The notes under the pieces were generated by a model, which ran no database searches, was not told the DNA's origin, and worked only from the letters and a program-made list of their open reading frames with translations. A DNA stretch of 64,000 nucleotides from Gemmatimonadaceae bacterium (GTDB lineage: Bacteria > Gemmatimonadota > Gemmatimonadetes > Gemmatimonadales > Gemmatimonadaceae): NCBI GenBank assembly GCA_013697785.1, contig JACCWE010000042.1:1-64000 (forward strand), given 5' to 3'. Below, piece by piece: positions 51,456 to 59,903 of the stretch. The number at the start of each line of letters is the position of its first letter. Positions within the stretch are counted from its first letter, which is position 1. The position numbers and the translations under genes are program-made.

Positions 51456-52880
51456 TTATTGGATTCCGAATTTCTTGAGACGATAGCGGAGCGTGTCGCG
51501 GCTGACGCCGAGCCGCTGGGCGGCCTGCGTCTGGTTGCCGTTGGCTTCGCGGAGGGCCTGCTCGATCATCGACCTTTCCCATTGCGCGAGGTCGGTGCCG
51601 CGCGGCGGCAGTGCGCCCGGAAGTGAGAGCCCGGTGTTCGCGTCCGTCGCGCTCATGTCCGGTATGGGCATCTCACTCGTCACCCGCACCTGCCCCGCAT
51701 CATCCATCTTCGTCAGCGATAGCTGCTCGGCCTCGAGCACTCCACCCTCGCTCCAGAGCACCGCGCGCTCCATGACGTGACTCAGCTCGCGAACATTCCC
51801 CGGCCACGAGTACGCGAGCAGCGCGTCGCGCACGGCGGGGCTCATGCGCTTCACATCCTTCCCGTACTTCGTGCTGAAGCGGCGCACGAAATCCTCCGCG
51901 AGCAGCAGCACGTCGTCGTCACGCTCGCGCAGCGGCGGAAGGCGGAGCAGTATCACGGCGAGACGAAAGTATAGATCACGTCGAAAAGTGCCCGCCTGCG
52001 CCTCGCGCTCGAGATCGCGGTTGGTCGCCGCGAGGATGCGCACGTCGATCTTGCGATCGCGAATTCCGCCGACGCGCCGCACCATTCGCTCCTCAATGGC
52101 GCGAAGCAGCTTTCCCTGCAGCGCGAGCTCGACATCGCCGATCTCATCGAGGAAGATGAAGCCATGCTCGGCCGCTTCGAACAAACCGATCTTGCTCTGC
52201 TTCGCATCCGTGAACGCGCCGCGCTCGTGGCCGAACAGCTCGGCCTCCATCAGGCTGCCCGGGAGCGCCGTGCAGTTGACCTCGATGAACGGCTTGCTCG
52301 CGCGCGGCCCGCTCGCGTGCAGCGTTCGCGCGATCAGCCCCTTGCCCGTTCCCGTCTCTCCGGTGATGAGCACCGGCGGCGTGTCGTCGAGCGCAGCGAT
52401 CTGTCGCGCCTGCTCCATCACCGCGCGGATCGCAGTCGACTCGCCGATCATTCCGGCGAACGGAAGCTTCTTGGCCTCGCGGTTGCGATAGTAGCTGAGC
52501 TCCTGCTTGAGCAGCGATGTCTCGCGTGCGCGATCCGCGAGCAGCTTGAGCTCCTCGAGGTCGACGGGCTTCTTGAGATAGTCGAAGGCGCCGAGCTTCA
52601 CGGCTTCCACAGCGCCCTCGATGCTGCCGTACGCGGTCATGATGATGACGGGAATCGACGCATCGAATTCACGGATGCGCTCGAGCAGCTCGATGCCGCC
52701 CATGCCGGGAAGTCGCACGTCGGCGAAGATGACGTCGGGGCGAAAGCTTTCCAGCAGCTCGAGCGCCGACTCGGCGTCGCCCGCAACCTCGGCCTCGTAG
52801 CCGGACTCCGTGAGGAAGGTCTTGATCGAGCGCGCAAGCGTGCGCTCGTCGTCGACGATGAGGACGGTCGGGCCGCTCAC
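51456..52880 (-). CDS. NtrC-family sigma54 activator response regulator
   Basis: 474 residues. The receiver domain has D54 (VIFADVRLPGMGG) and K104 (LKKPV). The AAA+ domain shows Walker A GETGTGKG (174-181), the sigma54-contact loop GAFTDA (221-226, a common variant of GAFTGA) and Walker B, and the C-terminus has a Fis-type helix-turn-helix (NQTQAAQRLGVSRDTLRYRL). It overlaps the kinase gene by four bases and lies six bases from pqqB, so PQQ genes are the obvious targets. Confidence 0.95.
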   Translation of the reverse strand: MSGPTVLIVDDERTLARSIKTFLTESGYEAEVAGDAESALELLESFRPDVIFADVRLPGMGGIELLERIREFDASIPVIIMTAYGSIEGAVEAVKLGAFDYLKKPVDLEELKLLADRARETSLLKQELSYYRNREAKKLPFAGMIGESTAIRAVMEQARQIAALDDTPPVLITGETGTGKGLIARTLHASGPRASKPFIEVNCTALPGSLMEAELFGHERGAFTDAKQSKIGLFEAAEHGFIFLDEIGDVELALQGKLLRAIEERMVRRVGGIRDRKIDVRILAATNRDLEREAQAGTFRRDLYFRLAVILLRLPPLRERDDDVLLLAEDFVRRFSTKYGKDVKRMSPAVRDALLAYSWPGNVRELSHVMERAVLWSEGGVLEAEQLSLTKMDDAGQVRVTSEMPIPDMSATDANTGLSLPGALPPRGTDLAQWERSMIEQALREANGNQTQAAQRLGVSRDTLRYRLKKFGIQ

Positions 52881-54409
52881 GAGATCGCCACCCCCGCGAG
52901 TGCTTCCGCTTCGATGCCCGGGAGTCGAATGCGCACCGTCGTCCCCGTGCCGGCGATGCTCGTGATCTCGATCGCGCCGCCGTTCTGCTCCACGTAGCGC
53001 TTGGCGATCGCCAGTCCGAGTCCCGTGCCCTCGCTGCGCGTGGTGAAGAACGGCTCGAAAACCGAGTCGAGCACGCGTGTTGGAATTCCAACCCCGGTAT
53101 CGGCGATCTCGACGGTGACGGACGCGTGATCGTCGGTCTTCGCCGCGATGTTGAGCGAGCCGCCCTTCGGCATGGCATCGAGCGCGTTGGAGACGATCTC
53201 GACGAGCGCCTGCTCGAGCTGCATCGGATCGACTCGTACATCGGGGAGATCGCTGGCGATGTCGAGCGTGAGCGACACGCTCTTCTCCTTGAGGAGCTCG
53301 CCGAAGGGTGGGAGGAGATCCTCGATGAGCCGCGCGATGCTCTCGCGCAGTGGATGGAAGGGCGCAGGCTTCGAGAAGCTGAGCAGATGGCTGACGCGGC
53401 GATCGAGCCGGTCGACCTCCTCGATGATGACGGTCAGATGCTCGCGCGACGACGGCGATTCGGGGTGACGGAGCGCGACCTGCGCCGCGGCGCGGAGACT
53501 TGCGAGCGGATTCCGAATGCCGTGCGCGACGGCTGCCGCCATCTCCCCGATCGATGCGAGCTTCTCGGACTGGACGAGCTGCGCCTGCGTCGACTCGAGC
53601 TGCAACACCTTTCGCTGGAGCTCGGAGTTGAGCCGAGTAGTACCGGCCTGCGACTGCTTGAGGCTCTCGGTCATCTGGGCGAACGAGCGTGCGAGGTCGC
53701 CGATCTCGTCGGGTGAGCTCACATCGATCGGGAGCTCGACCTCGCCTGCGCCGACGCGCGCCATGGCCACGCGCAGCTGGCTGATCGGGCGCGCGAGCCC
53801 GCGCGAGATGAGCCAGGAGGCGAGGAGCCCGGCGCCGACGGCGACGATCAGGATGGCGATGAGCGCGTCGCGCTCGCGCGTCACGATCTCCTCGAGGCGC
53901 GCGTACGCACCACGCACGCTCGACTCTCGCGCCTGGCGATAGATGTCGCGATTGAGCTGCGTGAGCGCCGGCAGGAGCTGGTCGCGAAGATCTCGCTGCG
54001 CCATGCGGTACGACGCCTCGTGCTGCCCCGAGTCATACAGCTTGAAGACGCTGTCCGCGACGCTTTCGATGCGGCGCTGAATCTCCTCGGTGCTGTTCGC
54101 GAGCTGCGACTCGTTCGGCCTGAGCTCCGACCGCCAGCGCTGCTGCCAGAACTTTATTACTTCTCCCGTCGCGCGGAACTCCGCGCGCGCATGCGGATCG
54201 AGCCCGCTCAGATAGCGCCAGATGATCTCGCTCTGGTTGAACATCGCGGTCTCGAGCTCGGAGTACGTGCGCGTGCGGGCCATGTTCTGGCCGAGCATCT
54301 GGAGGGCGTCGCGCTCGAGGACGTTCGTGCGTATCGCCTCGACCCCGATGAGCAGCGCGGGGAGGACCATGAGGGAGAAGCCGAACAGCATCTTGCGCTG
54401 AAAGGTCAT
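52877..54409 (-). CDS. Histidine kinase with HAMP, partner of the NtrC-like regulator
   Basis: 510 residues. A first membrane helix (about 9-26), a periplasmic helical sensor domain (27-180), a second helix (182-203), HAMP (to about 257), a coiled coil and HisKA with His296 (AAAVAHGIRNPLASL). The ATPase has N, G1 and G2 boxes (EIVSNALDAMPKGG, ADTGVGIP, GTGLGLAIAKRYVEQNGG). The periplasmic domain resembles four-helix sensors, so a small ligand from outside may control PQQ synthesis; this is inference. Confidence 0.93.
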   Translation of the reverse strand: MTFQRKMLFGFSLMVLPALLIGVEAIRTNVLERDALQMLGQNMARTRTYSELETAMFNQSEIIWRYLSGLDPHARAEFRATGEVIKFWQQRWRSELRPNESQLANSTEEIQRRIESVADSVFKLYDSGQHEASYRMAQRDLRDQLLPALTQLNRDIYRQARESSVRGAYARLEEIVTRERDALIAILIVAVGAGLLASWLISRGLARPISQLRVAMARVGAGEVELPIDVSSPDEIGDLARSFAQMTESLKQSQAGTTRLNSELQRKVLQLESTQAQLVQSEKLASIGEMAAAVAHGIRNPLASLRAAAQVALRHPESPSSREHLTVIIEEVDRLDRRVSHLLSFSKPAPFHPLRESIARLIEDLLPPFGELLKEKSVSLTLDIASDLPDVRVDPMQLEQALVEIVSNALDAMPKGGSLNIAAKTDDHASVTVEIADTGVGIPTRVLDSVFEPFFTTRSEGTGLGLAIAKRYVEQNGGAIEITSIAGTGTTVRIRLPGIEAEALAGVAIS

Positions 54410-54510
54410 CTGGGCGAATGCGAGTGCGTACGCGGGAGAGGAGCGAGCGCGGGCGGGAAATGCCCGAGATTCAAGCTATCACGCATGCGTCGCCGGGGGG
54501 AGAACGGCGA

Positions 54511-55035
54511 TCAGTACGTCAGGATGCCGTCGACGACCCTCGCTACCGCAGTGTAGGGATGCTCCTTCGCCTCTCCGGCGTCGAGTATGTGGAGGACGGT
54601 CCAGCCGCTCGCCTTGAAGTAGTCGGCGATCATCGAGCGGTGGCATCGCCACCACACGGCTTCCGCGCACATGATTGCGACGCGTTCCGCGCGCGCGAGC
54701 GTCGCCAGCTCCGCAGCCGCCACCGCGAATTCGGGAGTGTCCATATAGTCGGCGTAGCCGCGGAAGGCCTCGCTGCGCCAGGCGACGTGCAGGGAATCGG
54801 GTCGCGCCTTGCGGCGGCCGCCAAGTGCGAGCATCGGGGTGTACGCGATTCCGCGCTCGCGCAGCGCTCCAGCGAGCGCGTCGGGGTTGAAGTGCGGATG
54901 CGCGCGCGATCCCGGGAAGCGGCGCACATCGGCGATGCGCGCGATGCCGTGCGCCTCGAGGATATGGAGAAAGTCCGCGATGGGATGCGTCGAGTGGCCG
55001 ATGGTCCACAGCGTTGCGGCAGGTTGGAGCAGCAT
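54511..55035 (-). CDS. DUF488-family protein
   Basis: 174 residues. TIGHSTHPIADFLHILEAHG, IADVRRFPGSRAHPHFNPD and MCAEAVWWRCHRSMIADY are the DUF488 pattern with its conserved Cys and Arg. Role unknown, perhaps a nucleotide or RNA hydrolase-like fold. It stands alone, divergent from the ABC transporter genes. Confidence 0.9.
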   Translation of the reverse strand: MLLQPAATLWTIGHSTHPIADFLHILEAHGIARIADVRRFPGSRAHPHFNPDALAGALRERGIAYTPMLALGGRRKARPDSLHVAWRSEAFRGYADYMDTPEFAVAAAELATLARAERVAIMCAEAVWWRCHRSMIADYFKASGWTVLHILDAGEAKEHPYTAVARVVDGILTY

Positions 55036-55102
55036 CCGTTGATGATAACGAAGACGGTCTGCGTGCGTTGCCACGAGGCAGGCGACGCGGCAGCTTAGGT
55101 GA

Positions 55103-55891
55103 GTGAACACATCCGGCGAGCCCCTGCCGCGCCGCCAGCCGCTCGCGCTGTGCGCGCGGGATGTTGTCCAGCGCTACGGGAGCGTCGTCGCGCTCGAGGG
55201 TGTGAGTCTCGATGTTGCGGCGGGGAAGAGCATCGCGCTCGTTGGCGAAAGCGGGTCGGGGAAGACGACGCTGCTGCGCTGCTTCAACCGGCTGGTCGAG
55301 CCATCGAGCGGTACGATCTCCGTCGGCGCACAGAACGTGCGCGCGATGGAGAGCGTCGCGCTGCGGCGGATGATCGGCTACGTGCCGCAGGACGGCGGGC
55401 TGATGCCGCACTGGCGCATCCTTCGGAACGTCGCGCTCGTCCCCTCGCTGCTCGGCATTCCGAATGCGAGCGCGGTCGCGACGGAAACGCTCGCGCTCGT
55501 TGGGCTTCCCGCCGCGACCTTCGGCGCGCGCTTTCCGCACGAGCTGTCGGGCGGACAGCGCCAGCGGGCGGCGCTCGCGCGCGCGCTCGCCGCTCGGCCT
55601 GGTGTCGTGCTCATGGACGAGCCGTTCGGTGCGCTCGACGCGATCACCCGCTCCGATCTCCAGGCGGCGTTCGACGCGCTCCGACGCGAGCTTTCATTCA
55701 CGATGCTGATGGTCACGCACGACATAGCCGAGGCGGCGCGGCTCGCCGATGAGCTCGTGGTGATGCGCAACGGCCGCATCGAGCAGCGCGGTACGATCGA
55801 TATGCTCGCGACCGCTCCGGCAACCGAATACGTCGGGACGCTGCTCGAGCGAGCGCTCGCGGCGTCGGCGCCGCTTCGGGGGCTCAGATGA
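55103..55891 (+). CDS. Osmoprotectant-type ABC transporter ATPase
   Basis: 262 residues from a GTG. Walker A is GESGSGKTT, the signature is LSGGQRQRAALARAL, and Walker B is VVLMDEPFGALD, followed by the switch His (MLMVTHD). It clusters with OpuCA/ProV-like ATPases but lacks the CBS domains of OpuCA. Its stop overlaps the fused permease gene by four bases. Confidence 0.9.
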   Translation: MNTSGEPLPRRQPLALCARDVVQRYGSVVALEGVSLDVAAGKSIALVGESGSGKTTLLRCFNRLVEPSSGTISVGAQNVRAMESVALRRMIGYVPQDGGLMPHWRILRNVALVPSLLGIPNASAVATETLALVGLPAATFGARFPHELSGGQRQRAALARALAARPGVVLMDEPFGALDAITRSDLQAAFDALRRELSFTMLMVTHDIAEAARLADELVVMRNGRIEQRGTIDMLATAPATEYVGTLLERALAASAPLRGLR

Positions 55892-57489
55892 GGCGAGCGC
55901 TTCTCGTGCTCGCGCTCGCGATTGCGCCACTTACTTCCCGCGCGCAGGCCCCGGCCCCCGCTGCGCCGGTCATCGTCGCCTCGAAACCTTTCGGCGAGTC
56001 GTATCTCCTCGCCGAGATGTTCGCACAGACACTCGAGGCGCACGGGATATCCGTCGATCGGAAGCCGGGGCTGGGCCAGACGCAGATCGCGATCGAAGCG
56101 CTCCGCTCCGGCGCGATCGATGTCTACCCCGAATACACCGGCACCGGCCTGCTCGCGGTGCTGCACGACACGCTCCCCGATTCGCTCGCGAGCGACGCGC
56201 CCCTCGTCTTTGCACACGTCGCACGCGAGTTCTCCCGACGGTACGGCATGCGCTGGCTACCGCCGCTCGGCTTTCAGAACAGCTACGCGATCGCGGTTCG
56301 AAAGAACACCGCCGCCGAGTATCGTCTCCGCACGATGAGCGATCTCGCGCGCGAGAGCTCGCACCTCACCGCCGGATTCACGGCGGACTTCATCGGCCGC
56401 CCCGATGGACTCGCCGGCCTCGCGCGCGCATACGGCGTTCGGCCGCGAGCGGTGCGTCCACTCGCACCAGCAGTGAAGTACCAGGCGCTCGCGAGCGGCG
56501 CGGTCGACGTCATCGATGGCTACTCCACCGACGGCCTCCTCGCGAAGTACGACCTCGTCACGCTCATCGACGACAAGCACTTTTTCCCGCCGTACCAGGC
56601 CGCCGCGCTGGTTGGCTCGCGCCTCGCGCACAACCGCCCCGACGCACTGGCCGCGCTCACGACGCTGAGTGGCATGCTCGACGAACGCCGCATGCGCGCG
56701 CTCAACCGGCGCATCGAAGTCGACGGCGAAGATGTGAAGCGCGTCGCCGCTGATGCGCTGCGGGACGTCGGCATCACCGCAGCAACATCGGAACGCGCCG
56801 CTGGTGGCGCATCCGAAAACCGGAAATCTCTTAGTACTAAGGGATCTTTGTCATCCTATCTCTGGCAGCGACGCGCCTCGATCTGGCATCTCGTTCTCCA
56901 GCATCTCCTCCTCGTCGCCCTCGCACTCGGCGCCGCCATCGTCGTCGCGCTGCCGCTCGCTCTCGCGCTCGAGCGCACGCGTCGGCTCGCCGAGCCGATC
57001 GTCGGCGCGCTCGGCGTGCTCGAAACGATTCCGAGCATCGCGCTCCTCGCCTTCATGATTCCCTTCTTCGGCATTGGGATCGAGCCGGCGCTCGTGGCGC
57101 TCTGGATCTACGCCCTCTATCCCATCGTGCGCTCTGCCTACAGCGGCGTCCGCGACGCCGACCCCTCGGCCGTCGAAGCCGCGGAAGCGCTCGGGATGAC
57201 GCCGTGGCATCGCCTCCTTTCGGTGCGCCTTCCACTCGCGGCGCCAGTGATCATGTCGGGGATTCGAACCGCTGCGGTCATTACCGTGGGCGCGGCAACG
57301 CTCGCCGCCTTCATCGGCGCCGGGGGGCTCGGCGAGCCGATCGTCGCGGGACTCGCGCTCGCCGACACGAACATGATTCTCTCCGGTGCACTCCCCGCCG
57401 CGGCGCTCGCCCTACTGGTCGACGGTGCGCTCGCGCTGGTCGAACGCGCGGTCGCACCGGCCCATCAGCGTCACACCGCTTCCAGGTAG
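55888..57489 (+). CDS. Fused binding protein-permease of a glycine-betaine/choline-type ABC importer
   Basis: 533 residues. A signal (to about 20) precedes an OpuAC-type binding domain (about 27-300; SKPFGESYLLAEMFAQTLEA, DVYPEYTGTGLLAVL, AVDVIDGYSTDGLL). A polar linker (about 305-325) leads to an OpuCB-type permease with five to six membrane helices and the EAA loop (EAAEALGMTPWHRLLSVRLP). Most fusions place the permease first. Here the binding domain is N-terminal. The linker is coded by a 19-base repeat also found at 5847. Substrate is a quaternary amine by family. Confidence 0.9.
   Translation: MRRALLVLALAIAPLTSRAQAPAPAAPVIVASKPFGESYLLAEMFAQTLEAHGISVDRKPGLGQTQIAIEALRSGAIDVYPEYTGTGLLAVLHDTLPDSLASDAPLVFAHVAREFSRRYGMRWLPPLGFQNSYAIAVRKNTAAEYRLRTMSDLARESSHLTAGFTADFIGRPDGLAGLARAYGVRPRAVRPLAPAVKYQALASGAVDVIDGYSTDGLLAKYDLVTLIDDKHFFPPYQAAALVGSRLAHNRPDALAALTTLSGMLDERRMRALNRRIEVDGEDVKRVAADALRDVGITAATSERAAGGASENRKSLSTKGSLSSYLWQRRASIWHLVLQHLLLVALALGAAIVVALPLALALERTRRLAEPIVGALGVLETIPSIALLAFMIPFFGIGIEPALVALWIYALYPIVRSAYSGVRDADPSAVEAAEALGMTPWHRLLSVRLPLAAPVIMSGIRTAAVITVGAATLAAFIGAGGLGEPIVAGLALADTNMILSGALPAAALALLVDGALALVERAVAPAHQRHTASR
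56823..56841. repeat. 19-base near-palindromic repeat, copy 2
   Basis: GAAATCTCTTAGTACTAAG differs at only two positions from the minus-strand copy at 5847-5865. It lies inside the fused permease gene and, with the following bases (GGATCTTTGTCATCC), codes for the linker. The core CTTAGTACTAAG is itself a perfect palindrome. Confidence 0.5.
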
Positions 57490-58442
57490 ACGACCCAGAA
57501 CTGCCGCTTCGCGTTCGTCCACAGCTTCCTGATGCGGAAGCCCGCCGTGTCGACCAGCTCCTCGAGGCGCGCGCGATCGTACTTGTACGAGCTCTCCGTC
57601 CAGATTGATTCGCCCTTCTCGAAGTCGACGAGCTCGTCCGCCACCTTCACCGTCTGAGCTTCCGTGCTGACGAGATGCATCTCGACTCTGCTCGCGCTCG
57701 AATTGAAGAAGGCGCGATGCCGGAACTTGTCGAGGTCGAAGCGGGCGCCCACATCGTGGTTGAGCACCTTCAGCATGTTCAGGTTGAACTTCGCCGTTAC
57801 CCCTGCCGAGTCATCGTAGGCCGCGTTGAGCACCGCGACGCCCTTGCGGCGGTCGACACCGAGGATCAGCGCGCCATCCTTGCCGACGACACGACGCACG
57901 CGACTCAGGAACGCGACCGCCTCCATCGGATGGAAGTTGCCGATCGTCGAGCCCGGGAAGAACGCGACTCTGCGCGAGCGCACGGGAAGGTCGGGAACCG
58001 TGTGCGGACGCGTGTAGTCCGCGTTCAGTGGTCGCACCGCGACATCGCGATACTCGGCCGCGAGCTCGGTCGCCACGCGCTCGAGCTGCTCGCGCGAGAT
58101 GTCGATCGGCACGTACGCCGCCGGCGACTCCAGCGCGTCGAGCAGCAGCCGAATTTTCACGCCGGCGCCGCTCCCGTACTCGAGCAGAGCGACCTGCGGC
58201 CCGGCGAGCTCCGCGATCTCGCCCGCGCGCGCGCGAAGGATCTCGAGCTCGGCTCGCGTGAGATAGTACTCGGGAAGATCGCAGATCTCCTCGAACAGCT
58301 CGGCGCCGACGGCATCGTAAAACAGCTTCGGCGGCAGCGTCTTCGGCTCGGCGTGCAGCCCGCGAAGTACTTCGTCGCGGACGCTCTGCTTATTCGAGCG
58401 CGCGACGATGCGCGGCACACCTTGCCGCGAAGTCATCGTCAT
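57471..58442 (-). CDS. egtD: L-histidine N-alpha-methyltransferase EgtD
   Basis: 323 residues from the ATG at 58442. The family pattern is PPKLFYDAVGAELFEEICDLPEYYLTR, then ALLEYGSGAGVKIRLLLDAL (SAM-binding) and FFPGSTIGNFHP. EgtD trimethylates histidine to hercynine in ergothioneine synthesis. It follows egtB after ten bases, and its 3' end overlaps the convergent permease gene by 19 bases. Confidence 0.96.
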   Translation of the reverse strand: MTMTSRQGVPRIVARSNKQSVRDEVLRGLHAEPKTLPPKLFYDAVGAELFEEICDLPEYYLTRAELEILRARAGEIAELAGPQVALLEYGSGAGVKIRLLLDALESPAAYVPIDISREQLERVATELAAEYRDVAVRPLNADYTRPHTVPDLPVRSRRVAFFPGSTIGNFHPMEAVAFLSRVRRVVGKDGALILGVDRRKGVAVLNAAYDDSAGVTAKFNLNMLKVLNHDVGARFDLDKFRHRAFFNSSASRVEMHLVSTEAQTVKVADELVDFEKGESIWTESSYKYDRARLEELVDTAGFRIRKLWTNAKRQFWVVYLEAV

Positions 58443-58452
58443 CGAGCACTCA

Positions 58453-59808
58453 TCACGCGTGGTCGGCAAGGCGAATCCCCATGAACTGCCACCGTGCATC
58501 CGATGGGAAGAAGTTTCTGTACGTGAGCCGCGCGTGCGAGCGCGGCGTGGCGCACGATGCGCCGCGCAGCACCCACTGATCGGCCATCCACTTGCCATTG
58601 TATTCACCAATCGCGCCAGTGTCCGTCTTGAAGCCCGGATAGCCGACGTACGCGCTCTGCGTCCACTGCCACACATCGCCATAGAGCTGCGTGAGCTCGC
58701 CCGACGCGATCGCTTCGGCGCTCGCCGGCGCCGGATGGAAATTCTCGCTCTCGACGAAGTTCCCCGTGATCGGAATGCCTCGCGCGGCGACCTCCCACTC
58801 GGCCTCCGTCGGCAGGCGACGCTTCGCCCACCGTGCGAATGCATCCGCTTCGTAGTAGCTCACGTGACACACTGGCGCATCGAGCTCCAGGGCTCGCGTG
58901 CCGGCGAGTGTGAACTCCGTCCAGCCATCGTCCACGCGCTCCCAGTAGAACGGCGCTTTCCAGCCGCCATCATTCACCATCGCGAGACCGGGCGAAAGCC
59001 AGAGCTCGGAGCGCTCGTAGCCGCCATCGTTGACGAACTCGAGATAGTCGGCGTTCGTCACGAGGCGCGACGCGAGCTCGAAGTCCTCGAGGAATTCGCG
59101 ATGCGCAGGGAGCTCGTTATCGAACGAGAAGCCGTCGTCCTGATGGCCGATGCGATGCACACCGCCGCTGAACGACTTCCACGCAGTGGCCGGGAGAGCG
59201 CGCGATGGAACTTCAGCGCGCTCGCGATATACCGGGCGGAGCGGGTTCATCCAGAAGACGTGCTTTATGTCGGTGACGAGCAGCTCCTGATGCTGCTGCT
59301 CGTGATGAAGGCCGAGCACGATCAGCGGGTATGCAGGGTGGCTCGGATCGTCGTTGATCTCGGCGAGTAGCGCGCGCACCGCTTCGTTCACGTGCGCGCG
59401 GTATTCGAAGACCTCGCGCACGGTGGGGCGTGTCACGAGACCGCGCATCGCTCTGCAGTGGCGCTCGCCCGCCTGCACGTAGTATGAGTTGAACAGGAAT
59501 GCGTAGCGCGGGTTCGGCGACACGTACTCGGGTGCGTGCGGACCGAGGATGAACGTCTCGTAGAACCAGCTCGTATGCGCGAGATGCCACTTCGTCGGAC
59601 TTACGTCGGCCATGCTGCTGACGACGAAATCCTCGGTGTCGAGCGGCTCGCACAACCGTTCGGTCTGCGCACGAACAGCGTCGAAGCGCTCGGCCAGCGT
59701 CTGGGTGCGGTGCTGTGATCGCGAGCTATCGGAGCGGTCGGACTCGGACTGGGCAGTGAGCATCGATGCAGCCATTGGTAGCCTTGAGGCAGAAGCAGAC
59801 GTTAACAT
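58453..59808 (-). CDS. egtB: Ergothioneine biosynthesis sulfoxide synthase EgtB
   Basis: About 451 residues; ATG codons at 59808, 59775 and 59763 are all usable. The N-terminal DinB-like part has the iron motif HHEQQHQE (HX3HXE) and SPTKWHLAHTSWFYE. The C-terminal FGE-sulfatase domain follows (SYYEADAFARWAKRRLPTEAEWE, then WVLRGASCATPRSHAR). EgtB forms the C-S bond between hercynine and a thiol donor. egtC and egtE are not in the window, so the gamma-glutamyl-cysteine or cysteine route cannot be decided. Confidence 0.96.
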   Translation of the reverse strand: MLTSASASRLPMAASMLTAQSESDRSDSSRSQHRTQTLAERFDAVRAQTERLCEPLDTEDFVVSSMADVSPTKWHLAHTSWFYETFILGPHAPEYVSPNPRYAFLFNSYYVQAGERHCRAMRGLVTRPTVREVFEYRAHVNEAVRALLAEINDDPSHPAYPLIVLGLHHEQQHQELLVTDIKHVFWMNPLRPVYRERAEVPSRALPATAWKSFSGGVHRIGHQDDGFSFDNELPAHREFLEDFELASRLVTNADYLEFVNDGGYERSELWLSPGLAMVNDGGWKAPFYWERVDDGWTEFTLAGTRALELDAPVCHVSYYEADAFARWAKRRLPTEAEWEVAARGIPITGNFVESENFHPAPASAEAIASGELTQLYGDVWQWTQSAYVGYPGFKTDTGAIGEYNGKWMADQWVLRGASCATPRSHARLTYRNFFPSDARWQFMGIRLADHA

Positions 59809-59903
59809 GGAGCCTACGGGTCGTTCGCCGACAGTAACTAGGGCAAAAAGAGTGCGTTTGGTTCCGTTGCCGCGTATGGGCGGTTAACTCGCATGAGCGG
59901 GGT

